Assembly (NCBI RefSeq): GCF_937898475.1
Contig: NZ_CALEJS010000015.1
Coordinates: forward strand, 372,001 to 436,000
Origin: an uncultured Chitinophaga sp.
GTDB lineage: Bacteria; Bacteroidota; Bacteroidia; Chitinophagales; Chitinophagaceae
Reading direction: 5' to 3'
Length of the DNA: 64,000 nt
The translations under genes and the position numbers were made by a program. The notes below the pieces were generated by a model. That model saw only the letters and a list, made by a program, of their open reading frames with translations, was not told the DNA's origin and made no database searches. Every line of letters begins with the position of its first letter. The first letter of the stretch is position 1. This document shows positions 54,570 to 62,735 of the stretch, piece after piece.

Positions 54570-57449
54570 TTAGAGGTTATACCCCAGCGAGGCGTACCAT
54601 TGTGAGCCTACTACCGGGTTACCCCATGATTGTGTATAAGTATTTCTTAGGACGTTTGCGCCGCCTATCTTCAGGGTGGTTTTTACTTTCGGGAACAGCT
54701 TGGTAACCTGGGCGTCCAGGGTGCCGTAAGACGGGATCTCGCTCAGGGCCAGGGTCCTTACTACGGGCCCTACAAAGGAGGATTGCCATACGAAGCTGTC
54801 CTGCCAGCGGTAGGTTACGTTGAAGCCGATATTTGAACCGGCAATGTTGCGGTTACCGCCGTAGAGGTTATACCGTATTTTAGGTGTGTTGTACATTACG
54901 GCAGCGCCGAATTTTTCTTCATCCAGCAGCCTGTTATATGAAACGTTTCCACCCATCACAAAATTGAGTGGCAGGGCATAATCTAAACCAAAAGCCCATC
55001 CCCAGGATTTAATATTCTCGTCCAGGTTCACGGGTATGGAGAAAACATTTTGTGTGCTGGGACCTGTAGGTTGTACCAGCAGCTGTATGCCGTTATAATC
55101 CTTGAAAGTATTGTAATAAACGTAGGCGTCTATCAGTACTTTGTTGCCGAACAGCCCCTTATAGCCCGCTTCCCAGGCAATGATCTTCTCGGGTTTGAAT
55201 TCTTTGAACTGGTATTGCTGTGGCTGACCTGCCTGTACGGATTCCAGGGTAAATACCGGCCCGTTTTTCAACCCGTAGCGGTCCAGCAGGAAGGGCAAGC
55301 CGCCAATCAGGCGTGCCTGCGGTGTCTGCAGGTCTATGTACTGATCCTGACAGGTAGGTATACGGAAACCGGTCTGGTAGGAAGCCCTGATATTATGTGT
55401 TTTCAGGAATGTATACACTGCGGTAACGCGGGGCGTGAACTGCCCTGCAAAGTTCTCATTCTTATCATAACGTACGGAGCCCGTCAATGCCAGGTGGTCG
55501 TCAATGAGTTTTTTAGAAGCCTGCAGGTAGCCGCCCCATTCGTGAATACGGAATTCTTCACCGTCATCATCTACAGCGAACAGCGATTTATCAGAGTTCA
55601 GTGCATAGATGCGGTAGTTGCCACCCACCAGTATTTCAGCAAAGGAAATATGATCGCTCAGGTTGTACATGAACTCGGCCTGGTACAGGTTTGTTTTATC
55701 CAGGAATTTGGCGCCAACGCCGGTGGCATCGCCGGGGATGGCTTTATCTTTTACCTTTTGTGCGGCAGCGTTGAAAGCGGCGGTACCGGGTAGCAGGCGG
55801 CCGCTGTCGGCTATTGCCCTGGCGCCATTATGGAAATTAGCAGAGCCGCTTTGTGCCGCATTAGTGGCTGCGGCAAATGCTTCCTGAGGGGACTGTCCGC
55901 CCAGCAGCGCCGTCTGGAAAGCTTGGGCAAATGTACCGAGAGAGCCGGTTGCATAAGCGCCGAAGTATTGCTGGAACCAGGTAGTGCTGGGTTTCCATGC
56001 TTCATTGATACCTTGTGCAAGCACGCCACCCGCATAACTGTCTCCGGCTCTTTCCTGGGTGGTATACAGGCGAACGTAAAAGTTATTACCCTTTAGTTCC
56101 GCTTTGTATTGGCCCATTTTGAAATTCTTGATGGAGTAACGGTCCGCCCCGGTATAAACGGTGGTACCGTAACCATAGCTGCCCTGTATAAACGCCTCCA
56201 GGTTCTCGCGGATCTTGTAGTGAAGGGCAGCATTTACTTTCAGGTTCTTGGTTTTATAGTCTACCAGTGAGCGTTCATCATAACCGGTACGCGATACAAA
56301 AGAGCGGGCGCTATCCGGCATGATGGCGTTGTAGATCATTTCCGGTGTGATGGCTCCCTGTGTGGCGGCAGATAATTGCGCGATACCAACACCCAGGGGG
56401 TTATTGGGTGTCAATGCAGCTCCCCGCAATGCAGATTTCATATTCACATTAGTCTCATCCCCGTAAACATTCACGCCGTTATAGCCAGGGTTGTCACTAC
56501 GGCTGCCGTTGGTCAGATTATATCCGTTCAGGATGCTCTGGTCGCGGTCGTCATATGCCTGCCAGTCGTCTGCAGAAAGATAACCCAGGTTCACCTTGAA
56601 GGCAACTTTGTTGTTAAAGGCATGCGCATATCGCAGGGTAACATCATAGTAGCCGGTTGAAGAATTGCTGCGGCCGGGTTCAGACAGGAAACCTGACTTT
56701 ACATTGGCGCTGAGGCCCTGGTACTGGAAGGGGTTTTTACTGTTCATCAGCACAATGCCGTTCAGCGCGTTGGGGCCATAGAGGGCGGAAGAGGCGCCGG
56801 GCAGCAGTTCCACATTATCCATATCCAGCTCGGTGATACCAACGATGTTGCCAACGGAGAAGTTCAGTCCGGGCGCCTGGTTATCCATCCCATCTATCAG
56901 CTGTACCATGCGTATGTTACCATTGCTGGCAAATCCCCTTGTGTTTACCGACTTGAAGGTAAGGCTCTGGGTGCTCAGTTCCACGCCTTTCATGTTGGCC
57001 AGTGCATCGTAGAAAGTAGGGGCGGGGGATGCCTTGATGGCCCTGGAGTCCAGCTTTTCAATAGATACCGGGGATTGCAGGATGTTTTGTGCTACGCGGC
57101 TTGCGGCCACTACGATTTCCTGTCCCAGTACCTCGGTAGAGGTGAGCTGTACGCTTACGGCTTCATTGGGGCTGGTCACAATCCTTTCTTCGCTTTTGAA
57201 CCCAACATAGGAGAATATGAGGGTAATGGGGAGGCTCCTGGAGGTGGTCAGTCTGAAATTACCATTATTATCTGTGATGGTACCGGATAAAGTGCCCTTA
57301 ACGCTAACGGTTACACCGGGCATTTTTTCCCCGTTGAGACTATTGGTAACAGCGCCGGTGATGGTGGTCTGTTCTTGTGCCTGTACTACTGAACATAGGT
57401 TAAGTAAAAATAAGACTGTACATAAACAGGTAGTAAGATAGTTCTTCAT
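54570..57449 (-). CDS. TonB-dependent receptor with carboxypeptidase-like regulatory domain
   Basis: A 959-residue outer membrane receptor. It has a signal peptide (MKNYLTTCLCTVLFLLNLCS), a regulatory-like domain (ITGAVTNSLNGEKMPGVTVS, residues 28-110), a plug (SPVSIEKLDSRAIKASPAPT, VNTRGFASNGNIRMVQLIDG, LLPGASSALYGPNALNGIVL) and a 22-strand type barrel ending in GSQWYASLGYNL. No SusD partner is adjacent, which separates it from the SusC type. The substrate is not evident. It is transcribed alone, ending in a strong hairpin. Confidence 0.92.
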   Translation of the reverse strand: MKNYLTTCLCTVLFLLNLCSVVQAQEQTTITGAVTNSLNGEKMPGVTVSVKGTLSGTITDNNGNFRLTTSRSLPITLIFSYVGFKSEERIVTSPNEAVSVQLTSTEVLGQEIVVAASRVAQNILQSPVSIEKLDSRAIKASPAPTFYDALANMKGVELSTQSLTFKSVNTRGFASNGNIRMVQLIDGMDNQAPGLNFSVGNIVGITELDMDNVELLPGASSALYGPNALNGIVLMNSKNPFQYQGLSANVKSGFLSEPGRSNSSTGYYDVTLRYAHAFNNKVAFKVNLGYLSADDWQAYDDRDQSILNGYNLTNGSRSDNPGYNGVNVYGDETNVNMKSALRGAALTPNNPLGVGIAQLSAATQGAITPEMIYNAIMPDSARSFVSRTGYDERSLVDYKTKNLKVNAALHYKIRENLEAFIQGSYGYGTTVYTGADRYSIKNFKMGQYKAELKGNNFYVRLYTTQERAGDSYAGGVLAQGINEAWKPSTTWFQQYFGAYATGSLGTFAQAFQTALLGGQSPQEAFAAATNAAQSGSANFHNGARAIADSGRLLPGTAAFNAAAQKVKDKAIPGDATGVGAKFLDKTNLYQAEFMYNLSDHISFAEILVGGNYRIYALNSDKSLFAVDDDGEEFRIHEWGGYLQASKKLIDDHLALTGSVRYDKNENFAGQFTPRVTAVYTFLKTHNIRASYQTGFRIPTCQDQYIDLQTPQARLIGGLPFLLDRYGLKNGPVFTLESVQAGQPQQYQFKEFKPEKIIAWEAGYKGLFGNKVLIDAYVYYNTFKDYNGIQLLVQPTGPSTQNVFSIPVNLDENIKSWGWAFGLDYALPLNFVMGGNVSYNRLLDEEKFGAAVMYNTPKIRYNLYGGNRNIAGSNIGFNVTYRWQDSFVWQSSFVGPVVRTLALSEIPSYGTLDAQVTKLFPKVKTTLKIGGANVLRNTYTQSWGNPVVGSQWYASLGYNL

Positions 57450-57716
57450 AAAAGGTGAAATTTTGTTTTGGTTGAGCCGGGGGATGAGCGTTTTTTATTA
57501 TAATTAAAAATAACGAACTATTACGAATTAACAATTATCATTTCTAACATGTGTGTTGTAAGGTGTAATTTGTATCAAAGATCTTGCGATTGGGGAATCA
57601 TTGTTTGTCAGGAAGTTAACGAAAAAAATCGGTATAAATGATAAAAAGATGGACTATTTTAGGTAGTAAACATTTTTTTTAAGACCTTGTTATGACTTAG
57701 GAAAGCAATTGCAGCG

Positions 57717-58196
57717 ATGGTACGAAAAACGATACTTTGTTTACTCCTGGCTTTGTTCCCTTTTGCAGGCTGTTCTTTGATCTTCAATACCGTTAAGGTG
57801 GAGGTTCCGGAAGCTTACCAGGGCTGGTGCTACGTTATACCTGTAAAGGATACGGCAGGCTTTCCTTTTAACCGTACGCCCAAGGGGCGGTATAAGGTAA
57901 ACGAAGCGGGTATCGCTTATGTTCCGGCGCAATATATCCGGTCTGGCAAAGATCTATGGGTGAGGGTTTATCAACAAGATAAAAATATCACTAAAAAGAC
58001 AAGATATCTTAGCCGTATTAACAGTACCAATACTACCAGTAAGCAACATCATTTTTATGTACATTTTTTTGTTCCCGGCACTAAAGAAAGAGATATACCT
58101 TCAACGGATCCTTACTGGCAACAGGATGATTTAAGGCAATACGGGATATCAAGGTTTGATAGTTTGCTGGATGCGGGGGCGATCCTGTTTAAATGA
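57717..58196 (+). CDS. Putative lipoprotein of unknown function
   Basis: A 159-residue protein whose leader MVRKTILCLLLALFPFAGCS holds a lipobox (FAGC, Cys about residue 19). The mature part has an early beta-rich segment (VKVEVPEAYQGWCYVIPVKD) and ends in a Tyr/Asp-rich C-terminus (RQYGISRFDSLLDAGAILFK). No family is recognised. It is transcribed towards the coiled-coil protein operon, but a 266-base gap follows. Confidence 0.55.
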   Translation: MVRKTILCLLLALFPFAGCSLIFNTVKVEVPEAYQGWCYVIPVKDTAGFPFNRTPKGRYKVNEAGIAYVPAQYIRSGKDLWVRVYQQDKNITKKTRYLSRINSTNTTSKQHHFYVHFFVPGTKERDIPSTDPYWQQDDLRQYGISRFDSLLDAGAILFK

Positions 58197-58462
58197 AGAG
58201 GAGAGAGGAATAGCGCGGATATGTATGTGATTTGTTTTATCTGAAACAGCTGATGCTCAAGACCATTTAACACAAAAGTTTTCTTGGTGTACAAAAAAAG
58301 TAATGTAATTTGGCACCGGATGTTGTAACCCGAATTGATATGCGTCTACTACACCCTGTTCTCATGTTATATTTTGTTTGTGGATATCCTGTGTGAATGC
58401 AGATAGCATGCGTACTGCAAATGCAATTTTGTCAAGTTGAATTTTAAGATTAATAGATAATT

Positions 58463-58711
58463 ATGAGAAGGCTGCTATTTTCCCTATGCCTGCTGTTTGT
58501 TACGGTACTGGTTTATGCGCAATCTCCCTTTGTTGGCAACGTCGCGACCTATCATTTTAACGGTACAGCGGCGAATGGCGTGAAGATAAAAACGAATATG
58601 CCGTTTACTAATGGCTTACAGATACAACAACAGAAAGAACATGAAGCCGTGTTACACCGGCTGAAAGACCTGGAAGCTGAAATGAAGCAAATAAAAGCAG
58701 CAAACAAGTAA
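58463..58711 (+). CDS. Small secreted protein with C-terminal coiled coil
   Basis: An 82-residue protein: signal peptide MRRLLFSLCLLFVTVLVYAQ, a short linker, then a heptad-rich helix (QQQKEHEAVLHRLKDLEAEM). It lies 9 bases before the 474-residue coiled-coil/barrel gene, so the two are probably cotranscribed. The helix may oligomerise with the neighbour's coiled coil. No family is recognised. Confidence 0.6.
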   Translation: MRRLLFSLCLLFVTVLVYAQSPFVGNVATYHFNGTAANGVKIKTNMPFTNGLQIQQQKEHEAVLHRLKDLEAEMKQIKAANK

Positions 58712-58720
58712 CTGTTCCCC

Positions 58721-60145
58721 ATGCGAAAACTATACCTGATCATTTTCTTAATGTTGGCAGTAAATGCCGTTCATGCGCAGGACAGTACGGCGCACCAGCT
58801 GCAACAACTACCCGGTAAATACTTTTCCCAGGTGAGCGGCAAATCCAGGCACTTTGAAAAACAGGTGAATAAGCGTTCACAGAAAGCACTGGAACGCCTG
58901 GCCCGCCAGGAAAAGAAAATGCAGGCAAAACTGGCAAAGATTGATTCGGTTGCTGCAAAGAACATCTTTTCCCGTTCTATCGATTCCATGGGCAACCTGC
59001 AGACCCGGATAAAACAAAAAGCGGGCAAATATGACCCTTCCAGGCTGGGCGCCGGCTATACCGGTTACCTCGACACCCTGCAGACTTCCCTGTCCTTTCT
59101 CAAAGACGCCAAATCGTTGGGCAGTGAATCTAAAGCACTGCAGGATAAAGTGAACGGATCCCTTCAAAGCGTACAACAGCTGCAGGCGCAGCTGCAACAG
59201 GCAGAACAGATCAAGGCTTACATCCGTGAGAGAAAACAGCAGCTCAAAGAGCAGCTGGCACAGTATACCGGTTTTACGAAAGACCTGGAGAAATTTAACA
59301 AGGAAGCGTACTACTACGGCCAACAACTCAGGGAATATAAAGAGTTGCTTAAAGATAAAAAGAAAGCTGAAGCCAAAGCGCTGGAGATGCTGAAAAAAGT
59401 GCCTGCTTACAATGATTTTCTGCAGAAGAACTCCCAGCTGGCAGGTTTGTTCAACCTCTCTGCAGCTGGTGCTGCACCTAACCTGGAAGGCCTGCAAACC
59501 CGTACCCAGGTTGAACAGCTCATTCAACAGCGGTTGGGTGGGGGCGGTCCTAATGCTCAGACAGCGGTGAGCCAGCAGATGTCGGCTGCACGTGAACGCT
59601 TCAACGAACTGAAAGATAAGTTTCCCGATGTAGACAATGCAGCTGATATGCCCGGCTTCAAACCCAATGAAATGAAAACCAAAAGCTTTCTGCAAAGGCT
59701 GGAATTTGGCGGCAATATGCAATTTGCCCGTTCTACCCAATATTTCCCCACTACCAGTGATATAGCCGGACAGGTAGCTTATAAGTTCCATAAGAACGGT
59801 AGCGCCGGACTGGGTGCTGCGTACAAATTAGGCCTTGGCACCGGGTTTAACAATATCAGCTTTTCGCATCAGGGCCTGGGCCTGCGCTCTTTCCTGGACT
59901 GGAAACTAAAAGGTACCTTTTATGTTAACGGTGGTTTTGAAGAGAACTACAACACGGCATTTACCAATACAGATCAGTTAAGGAGTATTGATAACTGGCA
60001 GGGCAGTGCGCTGCTGGGTATCAGCAAGAAGTATAAAGTAAGCAGTAAGCTGAAAGGTAATATTATCCTGCTATATGATTTCCTGCATAACCAGCATGTA
60101 CCCAGAACGGACCCTATAAAGCTCAGGTTGGGCTATAATTTCTGA
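58721..60145 (+). CDS. Secreted coiled-coil protein with C-terminal outer-membrane-barrel-like part
   Basis: A 474-residue protein with a signal peptide (MRKLYLIIFLMLAVNAVHAQ). Residues 30-225 are long charged helices (KALERLARQEKKMQAKLAKI, LQAQLQQAEQIKAYIRERKQ). The last 150 residues alternate aromatic and glycine-rich strands (FGGNMQFARSTQYFPTTSDI, GSAGLGAAYKLGLGTGFNNI) and end in DPIKLRLGYNF, an aromatic terminus typical of outer membrane barrels. It may anchor a helical stalk in the outer membrane. It is followed 32 bases later by a tail-fibre-like gene. Confidence 0.6.
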   Translation: MRKLYLIIFLMLAVNAVHAQDSTAHQLQQLPGKYFSQVSGKSRHFEKQVNKRSQKALERLARQEKKMQAKLAKIDSVAAKNIFSRSIDSMGNLQTRIKQKAGKYDPSRLGAGYTGYLDTLQTSLSFLKDAKSLGSESKALQDKVNGSLQSVQQLQAQLQQAEQIKAYIRERKQQLKEQLAQYTGFTKDLEKFNKEAYYYGQQLREYKELLKDKKKAEAKALEMLKKVPAYNDFLQKNSQLAGLFNLSAAGAAPNLEGLQTRTQVEQLIQQRLGGGGPNAQTAVSQQMSAARERFNELKDKFPDVDNAADMPGFKPNEMKTKSFLQRLEFGGNMQFARSTQYFPTTSDIAGQVAYKFHKNGSAGLGAAYKLGLGTGFNNISFSHQGLGLRSFLDWKLKGTFYVNGGFEENYNTAFTNTDQLRSIDNWQGSALLGISKKYKVSSKLKGNIILLYDFLHNQHVPRTDPIKLRLGYNF

Positions 60146-60177
60146 GCACTCAACAGTAATTAAAATAATCTCGTATA

Positions 60178-61317
60178 ATGAAGAAGTTTTTCTCGTTCAC
60201 ATCCTTATTTTTCCTATTTCAATTGGCTGCCAACATTGTTGCAGAGGCACAAACCCGTCAGTATTACACCAACAAGGCTATAGACGGCGTTACAGAAGAT
60301 TCGCAGGGCACCAACTATATGTTGTTGCATAAGATATATAACGGTACTAATATCGAGGATACCTATGTACAAGGAAAGATAACCGGCGTTAGAGGGTCGA
60401 CAGGAGCGTATAACAGGAAGTGGACGGTAGAAGTAAATACCTCCAGTGCCCGTGATCAGACGCAAGGCAGCATTCTTACCTACAATGAAGGGGCTAGCCT
60501 GGTGACCTTGATCTACAATTCAGAAAAATACATAGCCGTTACCATTGCAAATTCGTACAGGTTGAATAGTTTCTACTTTACTGGTTATGCTCAGAATGAA
60601 ACACTGACTATTGCTTATGATGATGTTGTAAGTAACGTTCAGCCTTTTACTGGTCTGGATGCAATCACCCTCCAGGGGAGTATTGGGATCGGAACTATCA
60701 GTCCTACTCAAAAGTTGGAAGTAAATGGAAACGGCAAGTTCAGTGGAACGGTCATCAGTAGTATTAGTAATCCGAACATAGGCGGTAGTATCTCTTTGGT
60801 GAATCCTTCAAAAACAACGGCGGGTACGGCGAGCAGCTGGAATATATATAATATGACCGGAAGCTACGGCAACAGTCTGCAATTCTGGGCGTATGACAAT
60901 ATTGGATGTTCCGGCGGAATGTGTGCCTCCCGTTTTACTATAATGGACAATGGCAATGTTGGCATTGGTACCACTACTCCGGGGGCGTACAAACTGGCGG
61001 TGGAGGGGACAATAGGCGCACGAAGAGTCAAAGTAACGCAGGCCGGCTGGGCAGATTTTGTATTCCATCCTGGGTATAAATTGCCGGCTTTGAGTGAAGT
61101 GGAAAAGTATATCAAGGAACATCAACACTTGCCGGAGATCCCTTCCGCTGCGGAAGTGCAGCAAGATGGATTAGATGTGGGAGAAATGAATAAGAAGCTG
61201 TTGCAGAAAGTGGAGGAGCTGACCCTGTACCTGATTGATATTAAAAAAGAGCTCAATGAGCTAAAACTGCGAAATGAGATCCTTGAAAAGAAAGTAATGG
61301 AAAGTAATCACTATTAA
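60178..61317 (+). CDS. Tail-fibre-like secreted surface protein
   Basis: A 379-residue protein with a signal peptide (MKKFFSFTSLFFLFQLAANI). Repeated short motifs of fibre proteins appear: GSIGIGTISPTQKLEVNGNG and NGNVGIGTTTPGAYKLAVEG. The C-terminal part VFHPGYKLPALSEVEKYIKE to LQKVEELTLYLIDIKKELNE ends in a coiled coil, a layout widespread in Bacteroidota surface proteins. It is not an intramolecular chaperone with the S74 catalytic dyad as far as I can see. It is probably coexpressed with the coiled-coil/barrel protein, and a broken paralogue follows. Confidence 0.75.
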   Translation: MKKFFSFTSLFFLFQLAANIVAEAQTRQYYTNKAIDGVTEDSQGTNYMLLHKIYNGTNIEDTYVQGKITGVRGSTGAYNRKWTVEVNTSSARDQTQGSILTYNEGASLVTLIYNSEKYIAVTIANSYRLNSFYFTGYAQNETLTIAYDDVVSNVQPFTGLDAITLQGSIGIGTISPTQKLEVNGNGKFSGTVISSISNPNIGGSISLVNPSKTTAGTASSWNIYNMTGSYGNSLQFWAYDNIGCSGGMCASRFTIMDNGNVGIGTTTPGAYKLAVEGTIGARRVKVTQAGWADFVFHPGYKLPALSEVEKYIKEHQHLPEIPSAAEVQQDGLDVGEMNKKLLQKVEELTLYLIDIKKELNELKLRNEILEKKVMESNHY

Positions 61318-61348
61318 ATCTAAAAGACACTACAAACGAACACCCTAT

Positions 61349-61653
61349 ATGCAGAGAATATTTACTGCGCTACGCGCATTGACTATTGTTATGGTATCAT
61401 TACCTGTTAGCTTTCGCACAGACCAATAAGATTGACGCAACCGGAAATGTTGGTATCGGCACAACCTCTCCTCCAAACAGACTGTCCATTGAGTCTACAG
61501 ATGCTGTACTTCCGAATGCCATTAGGATGGAACATAAAGGAATTCCCAATTCTGTGCTCTTTTTGGGTACTGTTCCTAACAACTATGCAGTGCCCTTACA
61601 TCAGAATGCAAACATACTAGAAAGCTATTCTGATTTACATATATCAGCCGCTA
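61349..61653 (+). pseudogene. Tail-fibre-like gene, frameshifted and cut by an inverted-repeat element
   Basis: ATG 61349 begins a signal peptide, MQRIFTALRALTIVMVSLPV-SF, that runs into a stop at 61427. If one base (C at about 61415) is removed, the frame continues as FAQTNKIDATGNVGIGTTSP and later SIESTDAVLPNAIRMEHKGI, matching the tail-fibre motifs of the preceding gene. The frame ends at 61664, within the left end of the inverted-repeat element that begins at 61654. The usual coiled-coil C-terminus is missing. It therefore has two independent lesions. Confidence 0.75.
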
Positions 61654-61868
61654 AGGGAGTGTAAAATAAACTGTGTTAAAGGTCTTAATTTTTTTAACCT
61701 TTGACACAGTTTATTTTACAGTCTCGACAGTATCCCAGTTATCAATTATATTTGGTGACCGGCTGAAATTGCAAATATAGACCGGGGAGCTAACGCCGCT
61801 CCCCCTTCCCCTGGCGTGGGGTTCCAAACATTGAAATAGAATTTGACACAGTTTATTTTACACTCCCT
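61654..61868. mobile_element. 215-bp element with perfect 23-bp terminal inverted repeats
   Basis: The left end (61654-61676) starts AGGGAGTGTAAAATAAAC and is repeated exactly, inverted, at 61846-61868. No ORF of use lies inside. The end sequence resembles those of IS256-type insertion sequences, so this is best seen as a MITE or a deletion remnant of such an element. No convincing target-site duplication is seen in the flanks. It interrupts the tail-fibre pseudogene. Confidence 0.65.
61660..61720. repeat. 24-bp hairpin inside the element
   Basis: Arms at 61660-61683 and 61697-61720 are complementary except for one G-T pair, with a 13-base loop rich in T. The right arm continues to CAGTCTC, another insertion-sequence-like end. 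The hairpin therefore looks like two element ends facing each other. Confidence 0.75.
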
Positions 61869-61928
61869 GCTTCCATCAATTTTTAACGATATTTGATAAC
61901 AGATGCCGACTCTAAACAGTTGCCTCGC

Positions 61929-61957
61929 TATTTACACACTTTATTTTATAGTCTCGA
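61929..61957. mobile_element. Third insertion-sequence-like end
   Basis: CTATTTACACACTTTATTTT followed by ATAGTCTCG resembles the ends inside the 215-bp element (CACAGTTTATTTTACAGTCTC) but differs at several positions. It is likely an older remnant at the border of the AT-rich island. Confidence 0.4.
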
Positions 61958-61974
61958 AAAAGTTAGTATCCTAT

Positions 61975-62142
61975 ATGTTAACAACACCGCAGGCGAGACC
62001 TGCGGATTTGTCATTTATGGCTATAGTCTTTTTGTTATTAAAGTCCGTCTGTGAAGCCTTTGAGGTTGTCGGTTCAAGCAATCAGGATATCTTTGCAACA
62101 CGGGCTTTAAGATCAGCTAATACGCTCATCCAGAAGGATTAA
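61975..62142 (+). CDS. 55-residue hypothetical protein
   Basis: A short ORF starting MLTTPQARPADLSFMAIVFL and ending in FATRALRSANTLIQKD, 13 bases before the DUF5063 gene. Part is hydrophobic (SFMAIVFLLLKSV). The upstream in-frame ATG at 61903 reads through an insertion-sequence-like end and is less likely. No family is recognised. The closeness to the next gene suggests cotranscription. Confidence 0.4.
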   Translation: MLTTPQARPADLSFMAIVFLLLKSVCEAFEVVGSSNQDIFATRALRSANTLIQKD

Positions 62143-62155
62143 TTAAACTAAACAA

Positions 62156-62659
62156 ATGCAGAACTCCATAGACGTTTTTAATTTCATAACCGCTGCAACA
62201 TCCTATTGTGCATATATTGAGAATTATCAAACTCAAAATGACAAAGAATTTTTATCAGTGATACAAGCTAAATTACTAGCCCTTTACCAGGCTGCCCATA
62301 AATTACCTGATACTTACCCACAAGACTATATAGAACTTCAGAAAGATATCGATCACGTTACTTTAGAAAGAACAATAAGCTTTATCGCTGAGCGGTTAAT
62401 GGATAACCGGTATTACCTGCATCTGTTTAATCCTGCCGATGAAAGCGACAAAGATATTTGCTACGGAGATCTCCTTGACGATATCGGAGACATTTATAAG
62501 GACTTAAAACGATCATTATTAATCTTCGGGCTTGGCGCTGATGCTGCAAAAGAAAGTGCTATCTGGGAATTTAAATTTACTTTTAACCACCACTGGGGAG
62601 ATCATTGCATAAATGCCATTTACGCATCTCATTATTTTTTAAGCAAGGGAACCGAGTAA
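62156..62659 (+). CDS. DUF5063 domain-containing protein
   Basis: A 167-residue soluble protein. It starts MQNSIDVFNFITAATSYCAY, has LLALYQAAHKLPDTY, RYYLHLFNPADES, the segment YGDLLDDIGDIYKDLKRSLL, and a C-terminal FKFTFNHHWGDHCINAIYAS. This order is the DUF5063 pattern, a small helical family of unknown function. In other genomes such proteins occur near toxin or effector genes. Here it converges with the J-domain/OTU gene (77 bases between the stops). It could be an immunity or accessory protein, but that is only positional inference. Base composition is AT-rich compared with the neighbours. Confidence 0.65.
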   Translation: MQNSIDVFNFITAATSYCAYIENYQTQNDKEFLSVIQAKLLALYQAAHKLPDTYPQDYIELQKDIDHVTLERTISFIAERLMDNRYYLHLFNPADESDKDICYGDLLDDIGDIYKDLKRSLLIFGLGADAAKESAIWEFKFTFNHHWGDHCINAIYASHYFLSKGTE

Positions 62660-62735
62660 TTAAAAATACCTGCAAACAAGCCACGCCATGTCAATCAAAC
62701 CCATCGTTATAATCCTCTGCTATCATTGTTTGCTC

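Noticed and set aside
58877..59791. 304-codon minus-strand ORF opposite the coiled-coil/barrel gene
   Set aside because: The forward frame has a signal peptide, coiled-coil heptads and a barrel-like end; the reverse product is Leu/Phe-rich noise.
61654..61960. Complete insertion sequence
   Set aside because: Only end-type sequences are present; no transposase frame lies between them.
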